Assembly: GCA_964017185.1 (NCBI GenBank)
Contig: OZ024869.1
Span: 51,858,761-51,922,760, forward strand
Direction of reading: 5' to 3'
DNA from: Rugalucina vietnamica
Lineage: Eukaryota; Mollusca; Bivalvia; Lucinida; Lucinidae
Length of the DNA: 64,000 nt
Made by a program: the position numbers and the translations under genes. Below the pieces are notes generated by a model. The model searched no databases, had not been told where the DNA came from, and worked only from the letters and a program-made list of their open reading frames with translations. Positions 1 through 13,900 of this stretch are shown piece by piece. The first letter of the stretch is position 1, and the number at the start of each line of letters is the position of its first letter.

Positions 1-132
1 ACTATCCGTGTAGTGAAAACAAAGGCGCTGATCAGCTTCGCGGTTACCGATCAGTTTCGCGGTTACCGCGAAGCTGATCTGCGTCTTTGTTTTCGCATAT
101 GCAGATTGTTGGTTTTCCCATGAGGCGGCTCA
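1..132. repeat. M1 palindromic MITE, truncated by window edge
   Basis: This is the right part of an abundant element that I call M1. A complete M1 is about 235 bp, begins TGAGCCGC and ends GCGGCTCA. Its centre is a palindrome of the form GCTGATCAGCTTCGCAG...CTGCGAAGCTGATC, flanked by CAAAGGCG and CGCCTTTG. This copy holds the palindrome (about 30-95) and the right terminus. Confidence 0.8.
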
Positions 133-559
133 TATTATTGACCAGTTAGGGAAGGTTTTAAAAATTTGCTGCTCTTATTTGAGCCTCAACACAAAAAACT
201 GGTCTTCAGGGTTTCTGGCTAGGTTTGATACAAACTGGTCTGCACATTCATAGAAGAAGGCAAGTTTTTGTTGCTTCTATAGTGTAAAATCATACCTCTG
301 GTAATGAATTTTCGTCAATTATTTTTGACTGTAGGAGTGAAAGATGTTTGAAGTATAATTTTCATGTAAAGATATTGGTCTCAGTTTGTCGTATAAGACC
401 TGCAAAAACTTTTAAAATTGGTCAGCAGATATAAAGTTTTCATGACCAAAATAGATTTTGAATTGAGATTTTGCATTGGCATGGGAGGTAATTGATAGAA
501 ATGCATATTTTTCAAACCTTTTTACTTCATCATGAAGAATGTTGTCAGGTAAAGCCCCT

Positions 560-960
560 ATCTCACTGGAATGGGACAACTGGAGACTAGTTTGTGAATA
601 GTTCACGACTATCTCGCGACAAAGATTAACAATATAAACACAACTTTCACATTGCAGTCTCATTGAATGAACATTTATGCGACAAATATGCAAATTTTGG
701 CGAGAGTGTCTCACGACTTTCCCATGAATGTAGCTTATTTTCATTTTCATTCGTACGAACGTTGCACGACCGTCGCACGAAATATTTTGGAAAAAAAAAT
801 TGCATAAAATTTTTAAACATGCTCAAAGCTTTTGCGACCGGTTTGCGACACATGAAAATTCTCACGACACTCGTGCGACCGACACTCGCATGAATGTCGT
901 GCGAAAGTCCGCGACAAAATTTGCAAAACAGTCGCGAGAAATTCGCATGCCAGTGAGATA
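560..960. repeat. Inverted-repeat element rich in CGCGAC/CACGAC
   Basis: The ends TATCTCACTGG (about 558) and CCAGTGAGATA (about 950) are inverted. The interior is full of CGCGAC, CACGAC and GTCGTG strings on both strands. It looks like a non-autonomous element; no coding potential is believed. Confidence 0.4.
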
Positions 961-1208
961 CTAGCTTAAGTAATTTGTCCCATTTTCAATGATCAATCAT
1001 AATAAAATAGCAATCATATTAAAATACTGAAAATTTAAACTTTTTGTAGGAAAGATATTACCATGAATGTTTTTTACACAAACTTTTTTTATTTGTCAAC
1101 TGATTTTCAATATTTTTGCTGCACATATTGCCTCAAATTTTGTCAAGAAAATATTTCATCCACACTTCAACAGTTGCAAAACATCTGTGAAAAACCATTA
1201 TCAGACAG

Positions 1209-1916
1209 TCGCACTAGTAAACATGTTTTAATTTCTATTCCTTTAGAGAATGGCACCAAAGAAGAATCATCTTCCGGTACACCTGACCAGTGCTGTCTTA
1301 CTGATGAACAAATTCTTAAAATATGTGAACTTGGTATCAAGGTCAGTTTCATTTTGAGCCACATCACAAGAAAACCATCTTCAGGGTTCCTGACCAGGTC
1401 CGACAAAAACCAGGCTGTACAGTCTGTACAGTCAGTGAAAAAGGCTAAAAGCTTGAAATTTCACATTTAAGAAGAAGAGGAACTGTGCTATCCATGAAGC
1501 AAAAATAAAGGTGCTGATCAACTGTTCAGTTGCTGCACAGCTGATATCTGCCTTTTTCCCTTACGCAAAAAGCAGTTTTTTTTCGGTTTCCCTACCCTCT
1601 TCCTGGAATAGAAGGAAAGATAGTTATTACCTCATATTTGTGTTGTTCTTATAAAATCTGTTAGATCAACAGATAGTTTTATATAAACACCGTTTTCTTG
1701 ACAAGTTTGTCTTTTTCCAAATTCATAAAATGATTTTTAATGTATTTTCTGGTACATTTTGTATTCATGTACTGTTTTCTTAGAAAAAATGTCTTTTATT
1801 TTTCAAAGTTGTTGTTATAAAATGACTTTTGGTTGTATTTTCAGTTAGAACAGTTTTACGGCAGTGGTAGGGATGTAGAATGGGCATTATGTCAAGACAC
1901 TATCTATCTTCTACAA
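1209..1916 (+). CDS. Phosphotransferase exons 1-2 (end of ATP-grasp domain)
   Basis: Exon 1 ends at 1341 (AAG|GTCAGT) and codes for ...CCLTDEQILKICELGIK. Exon 2 (1845-1916) codes for LEQFYGSGRDVEWALC...YLLQ, with donor GTGAGT. The acidic residue in DVEWA and the Q before ARPIT match the metal/ATP-binding end of the ATP-grasp domain in this family. The start of exon 1 is unsure: an AG at 1207-1208 is one option, and an open frame extends further upstream. An M1 MITE begins 14 bp after the exon 1 donor. Confidence 0.75.
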
Positions 1917-4900
1917 GTGAGTCTTGTATTTAAAAGTCCAAATTTGTTCGAAAACATGCCAGTGCAGTTCTAACGAGTACCCATAATAAAAAACAATGTA
2001 TACCCTTTCACAACCCAGTTTTACGATACATTATTGGTGTTCAAGTTGGTATATGTGTCATGCACATGTGTTCCTCTATAAAGCACAAACCTTGACAGTT
2101 ACTGGTGACAGTATGAGCACTAGGGACTGGTTAATGGCTTAGGTTATGCCCCCCTAAGAAAAATATGGTTAAGAAAACTGACCGGCTCATCATAAACTTT
2201 CTGATTACTTTAGATTTCAAATAAGAAATCAAGCAAACAAAATAAACATTTTGTCTGCATGCAAATTGTCACCACAGATTTTATCACCTTGATTTATTCA
2301 TACATGTGTACTTGCCAAAAAGTTTTTACCAATATTTACCATGTTGATTGTTTTCTTTCCTAGGACTTGTGCTAGAATAAATGTTTTATCAATGGAATCT
2401 TCATAAATAAAATCAGAAAGAGTTAACTTGTATCACTTTTCTCTTTTATTATTTACAAGGGGAGCATGGCATCCATAGTGGTAAGAGCACCATACGAGTA
2501 CCTCAGGATTGGTGGAACGTTGTGGCCTGATCCCGAGGTTATAAAACTTTTTTCATGCTCAGCTCAGCTGAGACTATCCTGCTCATAAAGGTTAAAATGT
2601 TGTTGGCATTTTATCATTTATTAGCAGAATAAATTACAGGCTTTGGTGATCTAAACCTAAAAGTTTGATTTGGGCTATTTCAATATTTAGGAGCACTTTA
2701 AATTTTATGCTCAGCTGAGTTGAGCATGAAAAAAAGTTAAATAACCTTGGGGCCTGGTGTAGAGCATCAGCCTCTGAATCGAGATGTCCTGGAATTGACC
2801 TCAGGGCACCATGTTGTGTCCTTGAGCAAGACACAATAAAACCCCAGAGTACTGTTTAATACCCAAGAAGTGATGGCTCCGTCCTTACATGGCTGAAAAA
2901 TTGTTGACTGGGATGTTAAACCTCAATACAAACAAACCATTTGCTGGATCAAGAGCTCTTAGGTATGATCCACACCTCAGACTTGTGCTGGGTTGTGTCC
3001 TTAAGCAAAACACATCAACTCCCCATAGTATTGGTGAATACCCAGGAAGCAATTGCTCTTTCCCTACATGACTGAAAAATTGTTGAATGCGACATTAAAC
3101 CGTAAAATAAACAAACAGATATTTATCATAATGTCAAAAAGAATAATGATCAAGAAATGATTTTATAAAAGGAATAACTAAACAATTATTTTAACATGAA
3201 CATGGAAAATGGTACAGAAGGTGGACAAAAGTACCATATTCGTCACTTTTGAAAACTCCATGACTTCAATGTACAAGAGGTGTTTCATGTTTAAAAAACA
3301 TAAAGCAATAGTTACATATTACCAGATAATGTCAGCAAATGCTGAATAGACAGAAAGTGCATTAAATTAATTACCATATATAAAAAGTACATTTTTGGCC
3401 GATGAAGAAAGTTGTCGTTTAAGATAAAAGGAGCCACTTATCCATTACTCGTCTGGTGGCATCCGGTCCCAGTTTTGAACTTGGTCAAAAGATGTCACTG
3501 GATGAAAGGGATACCACCGGACAAGGAACGCACAAAACGAATGAGGAACGGGCAAGAAACACATGAAACGGACAAGTAAAACATTCAGGACCTCACCACT
3601 GGAGACAAATCTGTCCGTTAGATGTCCGTTAGTGTTATCCGTTAATATGTGACTGCTGCTAAAGCTTTATATTCTGCACCTGTATTGCCTGTTGAATTCA
3701 AGAACTCACTGATTTATAGAACACTTTTGAAGTAAAATTCATATTAAATGCCTTTGATATCTTACTTAACATATCTTTTTATGTATAAAAGATTTTTTTT
3801 TTTTTTTTTTTTTGTAAAAAAAGATTTAAAGTTTCTGAATCCATCATTTTGTCTAATATCATCTTCTGCATCTATTTTACACATTAACTGAGTAAATGAG
3901 TACTTTACTTGGTCCACCTCTTTTCACCAGCAGCTTACCCATACTTTCATTATACACCAAGTAGGTGGGCTTCATTCCTTTCACAGAAACTAGGTCTTTT
4001 ATCTTCTTGCCATTTTCATCAAGGACCACAATCTTATCACTGTCATTACATGCTATGTAAATGCAGTTGTCGGGGCCAGCACAGACACCATGATGTGTCT
4101 TAGTTCCTGGTTCCTTGTACATAAAGTCAACTTTTCCATGTAGAGGTAATCTGACACATCCCTTTTCTTGATCAGTTACATACAGGCTCTGACTATCAGC
4201 ACTCAAGCTCATGTAGAATACATTAGTGAAAATTCCAACGGATTCTCTGGGCTCGTTCATAATACAGCGAACAGTATTTCCCTCCATGTCCATTATGTTG
4301 AAGAAACGATACAAGTCATCTTTTGCATATACCACCATCTGGTCTTTGTACTTCAGGAGACGGTAGCACATCAGCTTTGTTCTGAGCTTTTGATCTAGAG
4401 AAAGTATGCATCTCTTCTTAATCTTGATCTTCTGCAAACTTTTCTCCTGAGGCAGTGATATCATGGCATCCTCAGAAGTTAAGAGAGCCATGCCCATTGG
4501 CTGGCTTGTCACACATGTTTCAGACAGCAGTTCATGATCTGAGTCAAATAGTTTCACTTTCTTATTACCAACATCACAAACAAGTAGGCCTCCATCTTCA
4601 GTGAATTCTATAGCACTTACGATTGTCCTGCTTTTATCTGTTTTTATTCCTATATCTATCTGTTCAATATAAACAGCCTTTCCGCCATTAGCATTCCCAG
4701 TTGCTGTGTCGTAGAGACTGTTTTCAGCTTTTGTTTGCACCTCAGTTAACACTGGCTTGTCATCAGAGTTTTGGAAAAGGTCATCTACTCTAACAAGCCT
4801 GTGGCCTTTGGTAGTTGTACCCCTTTGATGTGATCTTTGACATGAAGAGCACAAATATTGTTTACAGTCCAAACAGAAATTCTCAGACTCTAGCTTTTGA

Positions 4901-7900
4901 CAAAGGTCACATATGATACAGTCAACTTCCGGGTTTGTGGAGTCGGCATCTTTTGACAGTTCAGGTTGAGTTGAGTGGCCTTTAACCCTGTCATTTGTAG
5001 CCATTCTGGAACTATAGGTGTTGGTCTAGCTAAGTCTGACAAGAAAAATCATTTTATGTGTTACGGCTGACTAATTCTATGATGAACATTATGATCACAC
5101 AGTGAAAATCTCAAGAGCAGAAGTTGTATCATCACTGTTTGCTTTTCTCAGTGATTGCTTCCTTTTAAGATATCACACAATGAGCTAAATGATTCTAAAT
5201 TGTTGAGTATTTGGTTGCTTTGAAATTGAAAAACATAATTTGATGTGACCAAAATTGTAGGCCAACCCTCTTAGAAGAAGATTAAATCTAAGTTTTGAAA
5301 CAAAGGCACACACAAATAGTAGCTCATTATTTTTGCAATTCCGTTTATGAAATATAAAAATATCATTTTGATTTTAGCACATTTTGTTATTAGAATCTCT
5401 GGGTTTTACACTGTGAAATATAATGCTGTATAGTGGTCCTTTTTATAAACCCTGTCAACAGTGCCCCTGGGGTCCATACAGGCCACGCCCCGGGGGCGTA
5501 TAGGCTTATGATGGGAAATGCATGGAAAAATCTTCTTCTCTGAAACCACAAGACCCAAAGCTTCTACATTTAATATACAGTATTGTTATGTGGAGCTTAA
5601 CATAAATCCTGCCAATCTTGCTTCTGGGGTCAAAAATGGCCCCTCCCAGGGGGTCATTAACTTCCATAGCCTTTCAATGGGAAAAACATAAAAAAATCTT
5701 CTTCTCTGAAACCATAAGGCCCAGAGCTTTCATATGGTGAGTGTAGCAATGTATAGTACTCCTCTTTATAAATCCTGCCAACTGTGTCCCTGGGGTCCAT
5801 ACAGGCCCTGCCCCGGCATGTCATTATCTGCCATAGGCTTATAATGGAAATACATGGGAAATCTTTTGTATATTAAGTATGAAGCAATGTTATGCGGCAC
5901 TCTACATAAATCCTGCCAATCATGCCCCTTGGGTCAAACATGGCCCCACCCTAGGGGTCATTAGCTCCCATATACATGTACTTACAATGGGAAAAACACA
6001 CAAAAACCCTTTTCTCAGAAATCATGAGTCCTAGAGCTATTATATTTTGTGTGTAGCAATTTTAAGTAATCCTCTTTATAAAACTGGACAGCCAAGCCCC
6101 AGGGGTCCATACGGGCCATGCCCCAGGGACGTCATTATCTGCTATAGGCTTATAATAGGAAACATATGAAAACTTCTTCTCTGAAACCGCAAGACCCAAG
6201 GCTTGTATATTTAGTATGCAGCAATGTTATATGATGTTTTACATAGATCCTGCTGATGATGCCTTTGGGGTTCAAAATGGCCCCACCCTAGGGGACATTA
6301 GCTCCCATATACTTGCAATGGGAAAAGCATACAGAATAGCAATGTTCAATAATTCTCTTTTTAAATCCTGCCACCTGTGCTCCTGGGGTCCATACAGGCC
6401 ACACCCCAGGGCAGGGGTCCTTAGAGGTCATTAGCTCCCCTAAAAGTAAAGCTGTCCTGATCAGGTGAGCATTCATAGGACCAATTTATAGGACCATTGG
6501 TCCTCTGGTAAATTTTGTGCTGAGTTACCGTAGAATGTAGAGAAAAAGCTTTTTCATTCCATGCAAAATAAAGAGAAATGTTGTAAATCTTACCTTTAAG
6601 TTTCAGTTTTGTCATTATATTTTATTCTTCAATGATTTGCCATACAATATTTACACACAGATCAATTTTACAGGACAAAACCTACCCAATACCCCTTTAA
6701 AGAAGGGAATTATCATTTTAGTCAGAATTCAGCTACACATATTTTTTACTGTTTTATTTTAGTAGTTCATCCAGATAAGAATCTGCAGTAGCTGAGAGAT
6801 TTTTAAGTTTATTGAAATGTTATGTTTTTGGTCTAGTGGGTTCTCATATCTTTTAACTTCCCTGGCCATATGTAGTATTGCCCTTCAATGGAAATGGATA
6901 TTGATTTTGAATTGTATAGTCAATATAATGAAGTAATAACTCTATACTAGTATAGCATATCTTTTAACAAAGCCATAAGAGGGTATTCAAGGTATATAAG
7001 GACACATTGTAGCTCACCTGAGCCAAAGGCTCACAGGATGAGCTTAGTTAGTGTCCAACAACCATCTGGCCACCATTTTCAAAGATCTGCTCTGAAACTT
7101 GGCTTATCAAAGCCAAAATTCATCTGGATCCTCTACGAGAATGAAACTTTGTATAAATGGTCTTGGTCTCATGGCTTAGATGGCAGCCATGTCCATATAT
7201 GGAGAAAACCTTTAAAATGTTCTTTCCCAGAAGCATAAGTCATATGTTCTTGAAACCTAGCATGTAGTATTGAGGACTCAATCCCTACAAGGTTTCTATT
7301 AATTATGACCCTGGAATGACCTAGACCTAATTTACACCAAAGTCATCTTAAATTAGGTTAGCTGAGTGTTTCAAGACTCATGGTGCTTTTTTTTGTGGTT
7401 TTAATAAAAAGATATAATGCTGTTATGGTCAGCATTATCTCCATATTCCAGTAAAACTTGTTGAGCATTTTTAGGTCCACTGGTTCTCTTCTTTTTTCAC
7501 TGGAAGGGTCTTGTTCTTTTATCAGGCTCTACCAATCACCAGCACAGAACAAGAGACAGATGAAGACTTTATACTTGAGTTTGATAGTCCTGTTGCCATG
7601 GGAACAGAGATACTTATAATATGGATGTAACTATTCCAAGCTTTATCAAAATGTGCATCACAGTTTATGTAGTGTGTATATAACAGTTGTTTTACTGTAT
7701 TTTTAGGCTCGGCCAATCACGACTACAGAACAAGAGACAGATGAAGACTTTAAACATGAGTTTGACAGTCCTGTTGCCACGGGAACAGAGATACTCACAC
7801 TGGGAAATATAGGGTAGGAATGGGCACATTTATGTGCTCCTGTTTTGGAAGTTCTAAATGAATTGTATGTCGAGCATCAGCTCTTAAGATCAGTTATGCG

Positions 7901-10900
7901 CTTGATTTGAAACCCATTCTCACCATGTGTCCTTTAGAGCAAAACATGCTACCCCCTTATTGTAACAATTAAGTATCCAGGAACATTTAGCTTTGTCCTG
8001 TAATTCATTGTAGGATCTGTTTCCTTACACAGTGAATGCACATGTGAGTAATGAGCCTTAAAGTGATAGACATTTAAGATCATCTGTCTTCAGGCAGCCA
8101 CAAATAGCAGCTCATCACCGGTAAACAATTAGCCATCATGCATCATCTTATGTCCATGTGTATATTTTGCAGGGAGATGATGCCAGGTTGTATTACCCCC
8201 CTTACAGCATCTGTTTTCTGGAGAGCTATTGACAGGGCTATCAATGTCAGTTTGTTGTTCATATACTGCCCATTTTTTCACATTTTGTATGTCTTATTGG
8301 CTATGCAAATGCACCACATCAATGATTTTTTCTTCAAATACTTACCGGTAATAGATTTATTATACGAGCCGTATCGTGAGAAAACAGACTTTTGCCTATG
8401 CGAAAGCAAAGGCGCAGATTAGCACCTTTGTTTTCGCTACACAGATAGTACAATTTCTTTTCTTCTTAAATCAGAAATTTCACGCTTCTAGCCTTCACAG
8501 TGATGGTGCAGGCCGGTTTGGTTTGTGTCAGACCTGGTTGGAATCCCCGTAGATCGGTTTTCTCGCGTCACGGTCATTCTGGTGAATGAAAAGAGATGAT
8601 GACCAAACACTGTCGAACATTCCCTGTGTTATTATATTCAGTGTGAAAACAAAATATAAAGTCATTTGTACATGGCATGCAACTTGAAGTATTAAAGTAA
8701 TGGCTCTGTTCATATGCATATCTTTTTCATGTTGACAGTGAATACTTTGAGCATCCGGGGCGTACACATGAATAGCAATTTCATCATTCATTATTTTGTT
8801 GGGAAGGATAATCATTGTGAGTGTTTTCCTTTAAACCACAGACAAACAAAAAAACAACAACAACAAAACAATTGTTTTAGGGTTGGATTGTGGACTTTGC
8901 TGGTGGCTACCTGGTCCAGCACTGTGATAAACTATTGGCCTCTTTCTGTGGAAGACTCTTTATCAACCTAACAGTGGGTAACATTTCTTTTTCTAATGTA
9001 TCAAGTAAAGTAAGGTGAATTAACCTCTAATGGACAAATAATGGTATATTTCGTCTTACAGCCTTATTATAAACATTTTCAATCATGAATAAGCATGATT
9101 TAAGTCATGATCTTGCACATACATTGCATGATGTCAGGTAACAAGAATAAATGCCATATATGATACATTATTATACCCCATTAATATTCATTGACTGAAT
9201 ATGGACTTTGATTGGTCCAGAGCAGGTCATGCGGAGGGTGCTATTCTGTCATGTCGCATGATCATATTAACCTCTGACGTCATATCTAACTAAAAGCGTG
9301 CAGCTGCACTTGTAGTCACATGCATTTGTTTACAGTGCACGTGGAGGGTGCTATTATGTCATGTCGCATGATCATATTACCCTCTGATGTCATATCCGCC
9401 TAAATGTGCAGTTGCACTTGTAGTCATGTGTTTCTCAGGTGGCATGTCGCTAATTAGTTTCAAAAGTGGTTCGGTATAATAAAACAATTGTTGCCCTTGA
9501 ATGAGGGTGACATGACGCTTTGCTCACCCTTGACAGGTTATATTGTCCTTGGGCTTCGCCCTCGGGCAATATTACCTGCCGCGGGTGAACAAAGGGTCAT
9601 GTCACCCTCACTCAAGGGCAACAATTGTATATTGTGAACATGTGAATTCTCAATATAATACACAAATACATGTGTACAGACCGACCCTGAAATTTCACAC
9701 AATAGATATCAATAAGTATGGATAGAGAAATGTGGCATACATGCTTGTATATTACAGTTCACTGCCCAGCTGGCATCCAACTCCCTGGTGTTCAAGAAAC
9801 CTGCCCTAGAGATGAGTTTAGTGGGTCAGATTCTGGAGGATCATACAATGGACATTATACAGGCCTACGGATGGAAAAATAAAAACATTTTTGCAAGATT
9901 GTTGGTTTTCCTGAAGTTTCTATGGGTAAGTCATTTGGCAATTTGTAAAAAATTAAATGGAGTCAAATGCTTTATTGTTTTCTGTTTGTCTGGAAAAAAT
10001 GTGAATGAAATATAATATTCATGCATTTATGTGTGTACTGGTAAAAAGTGGTCCTCAAGACATATTTAAGTTATATGGATGCTTAGGCCAATCTACTTTG
10101 TTTTGCTGGCCAGTAACGCACTTTCCTACGTACATGTATTCTCTTCAGACTAATTCTGATAAAGTTACATAAAGAATCAAATGCATTAACAAAATAAATT
10201 CTGAAGTATCATTAGAAATTAAAATTTTCAGGTTCACTCAAAGCTCATGGCATGTGTTAAAATTTTCAGTACCATGATGTAAAGGTTAAAAGAGCAGAGG
10301 AGTGGGATGAAAAGCTGAAAACCTACTGTGTTGGGAAGGACTGCTGTGCTGCTGAGGAGCTGTATTGTGAAATAGAGAGAAAACTGCTGGATTACTTTGA
10401 GGTGAGATTGTAAGCACACACATGCTGAGACACACATACACACACAGACATGCACACACTTCCTCTCTGAGATGAATTTCTAAATAAACAAACCATATTT
10501 ACCTTCGGATGCTTATACAAGCTGAGCTGCATCACAAGTAAACCTTTTTTTGACAGAATATTTGGGTTTTCTGAGTAGACTTAACACAAATTGGGCATTG
10601 AAGACACTGAAGGTGGCTAATGACTTCAAATTTCATTTTCTTACTGCATAGCTGATCTGCTGGGTTCTGCTCCTTTGTTTTTGCATATGAGCCGCGACGC
10701 GAGAAAACCGATTCTCGGGATTTCCGACCATGTCTGACACAAACCGGCCTGTGCAGCTAAAGAAGATGGTTAGAAGCTTGAAATTTCGGATATAGAAAGA
10801 AGAGGAGTTGTACTATCCGTGAAGCGAAAACAAAGGCGCTGATCAGCTTCGCAGTTACTGCGAAGCTGATCTGCGCCTTTGTTTTCGCACATTTCTCATG

Positions 10901-13900
10901 ATGAATATATATAATAAACTACACGTATTGTGGTGATGTGGAACATATTTTGTAGGTGTGGAATGATACAGTAACTAAGAGTGGTCAGAGTGGTAACTGG
11001 GGTGGGATAGTGATGGGTGTGGTCTCGGGAGGAAAAGATGGTAAATGAGCCGCAACACAAGAAAACCGGTCCTGTGGGTTGCCGACCAGGTCTGAGACAA
11101 CCAGTCTGTACAGTCACAGAAAAGACCTAGAAGCTTGAAAATTGGGATTTAAGAAGTAGAGGAATTGTACTGTCTGTGTGTTGAAAACAAAGGTGCTGAT
11201 CAGCTGTGCAGTAACTGCACAGCTGATCTGTGTCTTTGTTTTCACTTATGCAAAAAGCCGATTTTCCAATGATGTGGCTCAAATATATTTGCTGTACACT
11301 TATAGCATAAGTATTGATAAAAATGTAAATAAAAAAAGTTTTTTTGTGTCAGAGCAAACCATGACAAATTGCCACTGGGTACTTCATTGAATGTGTGCTC
11401 AAGCTTTTATTCAATCATTTTAAGCTTATTCGAGTTGTCAGAAAATTGCCTGACATTTTCTGAAGGATGACAATCAAATAATCAAATCATATGTACATGT
11501 AAAAATTAAAGGTGAAGATACTTTAAAGTCTGTATACCAATTTCTCAAAGAAAGAACAAAAGAAGGAAAGAAAGAAATATTTATATTGTAATTTCTATTC
11601 TGTTTTCAGTCTGGACAGTGGACAACTATGCAGATGTAGGTCTCCTGCTGTCTGACTGTGACAATGTCTACAGTGCTGAAGTCCCCTTGGCCATGCAGGT
11701 ATGTCATACACAGAAAGCTGTAGAATTTTAGACTCTTAAAATATTGCTGTTGGTTTCCTGGAGTTTGTCAAGAACTCTATTGCCGTATAGAGAGATGTAA
11801 AAAAATGATGTTCTTATATGGTCAATCTACCTATTCTGATATGAGGCGCGATGAGAGAAAACCGGTCTTGGGGGAATCCGACCAGGTCTGACACAAACCG
11901 TCCTGTACAGTCTCAGAAAAAAGTTAGAATCTTGAAATTTTGGGTAGAGGTAGAGGAGGAATTGTACTATCAGAGTAGTTTTTGCATATGCAAAAATCTG
12001 GTTTTCTCGTAGGCCCTATGTGTTTAAAACTTCAGAATAAAATTGCGTAAGTGTATCTTTTAATTAGAAACTACAGTTTCTTGTGTTCTTCTTGCATGGT
12101 AGCCAGAATTCAGCCTACCAAACTTGGAGCAAATTGAGTTGTAGTATTTAAGTAAATGTGATTTTTTTCTGTTATAGGATCTTGCTCAGACCATTGTAGA
12201 CTGTGATTATGAGGAAAAGTTCTTGAGTTTAAATGACAAGGTATGGGTTGCAGAGAAAAGGTGCCAAAACTTACTTGCAAAATATATTATGATAATGAAA
12301 ATGTCTAAAATGAAATTACTCGAGATGAAAAAATGAATAATGCAAAATATGTAATATAATGGCCACCCATTTTGTAAATTTTGTAACTTCCCTTTTGAGT
12401 AAAGAAATGACTGACAGTCGTTTATGAAATTTTGAGTTGAATCAGTGGAGAAAGTGGTCTTTGAAATTTTAGATTTAGATGGTAGAAGTATTGTACTTTC
12501 TATATTGCAAAGCTTAGCTGATCTGCTGCTATTAAAGGCAATATGTTCAGCAGATTGTTGACTTGGACACTAAGCTGTAACCAAACCAAAAAATAAATCT
12601 TAGCTGTTTTCTTTCAAAGCCGATGTCTTCCAGTGTTGGAAATTTGTGTCGACATTGTCCTTTACATTTCTAGGAATGTGTTGAGTTGCTGAAGTCTGAG
12701 GAGTGTAATTCTAGTCTAAAGAAAAAGTTTGATACCTTCATTGAGAGGCATGGTCATAGATGTGTAAGAGAGGTCAGTATCGATTGTGCCATGACGGGAG
12801 AAAACTGGTCTTTGGGGTTTCTGACCAGCTCCGACAAAAAATGTGTGGTACAGTCACAGTAGAAGGCTAGACATTAACAAGAAGAGTGATTGTACTATCC
12901 ATGGATTGAAAATCTGTTGTTTTTTTTTTCTCATGATGCAGTTCAGTTAGCGTGTATACTTCATTTTAAGCACAAATAGAACCTTAAATAGAGTAATGGT
13001 AAAGTTACTTGCCTAGTAAAACCAGGGATTTCAAGTTAGTCCATCAGCTTCTCCAGTCTTTCAGATATGACTATATATCAAGGTCACATCTCCATATGAC
13101 CATAGCTGTTTAGTAAAACACAAATACAGTGAAATTGTTTGGCTTCCTGTTGCCTCTATGTCACAGCTACTGGCAACTACTGGCAAGACTTGAGTATCAA
13201 TTATGTCTTAATTCTGATAAATGTTCTAAAAATTCCTAAAAGCTCATTTCTGCTGATCAATTTTAATCTTCTACAGAAGGTTAATAGCAGAAGTAACAAT
13301 GGGTTTGTTTTTCTTTTTAGGCTGAGTTTATAGAAAAGTCTTGGAGAGCAGAACCAGAGAAGCTGATGAGAGTTCTCAAGGTGAGGCAACTCAAAATTAT
13401 TTTGCAAAATTGGGCAGTTTGCCTTTACTACGTCAGGGTGAAAATTTGTCACCAACAAGACAGGCATATGTACCAGCCAGGTATCGAACCCGCAACCTCT
13501 TGATTGCTAAGCAAATTCGCTATCAATTAGGCCACTTCGGCTGTTAGGACCTTAAATTTTGCAATCTGGGCCCATTTGTTCAAAATTAACGATGTTGTTA
13601 GTTAACGATTTGTCAAAATTTCAAACATGAATATTACAAATAACACTGTTATTTTTTGTTGAACAAATGTGAGAATCCTTTGCAATGCAATGTTAAGTAC
13701 TGGGAAAGCCATTGTTGTGTCTCAGCATGACTGATAATTGTTGACCAAGATGTTGAAACTTGAGCCACGAAGCGAGAAAACCGGTCTTCGTGGTTTCCGA
13801 CCTGGTCTGACACAAATCGGTCTTTGCAGCTACAGAAGATAGCTAGATGCTTGAAATTTCAGATTTGGGAAGAAGAGGAAATGTACTTTACATGTAGCGA

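Noticed and set aside
663..893. 76-residue frame MNEHLCDKYANFG...
   Set aside because: Lies in the inverted-repeat CGCGAC cluster; frames on both strands are open because of low stop frequency there.
9543..9725. 60-residue frame across the 143-bp palindrome
   Set aside because: Coding would run through the palindrome arm; no splice sites and no similarity seen.
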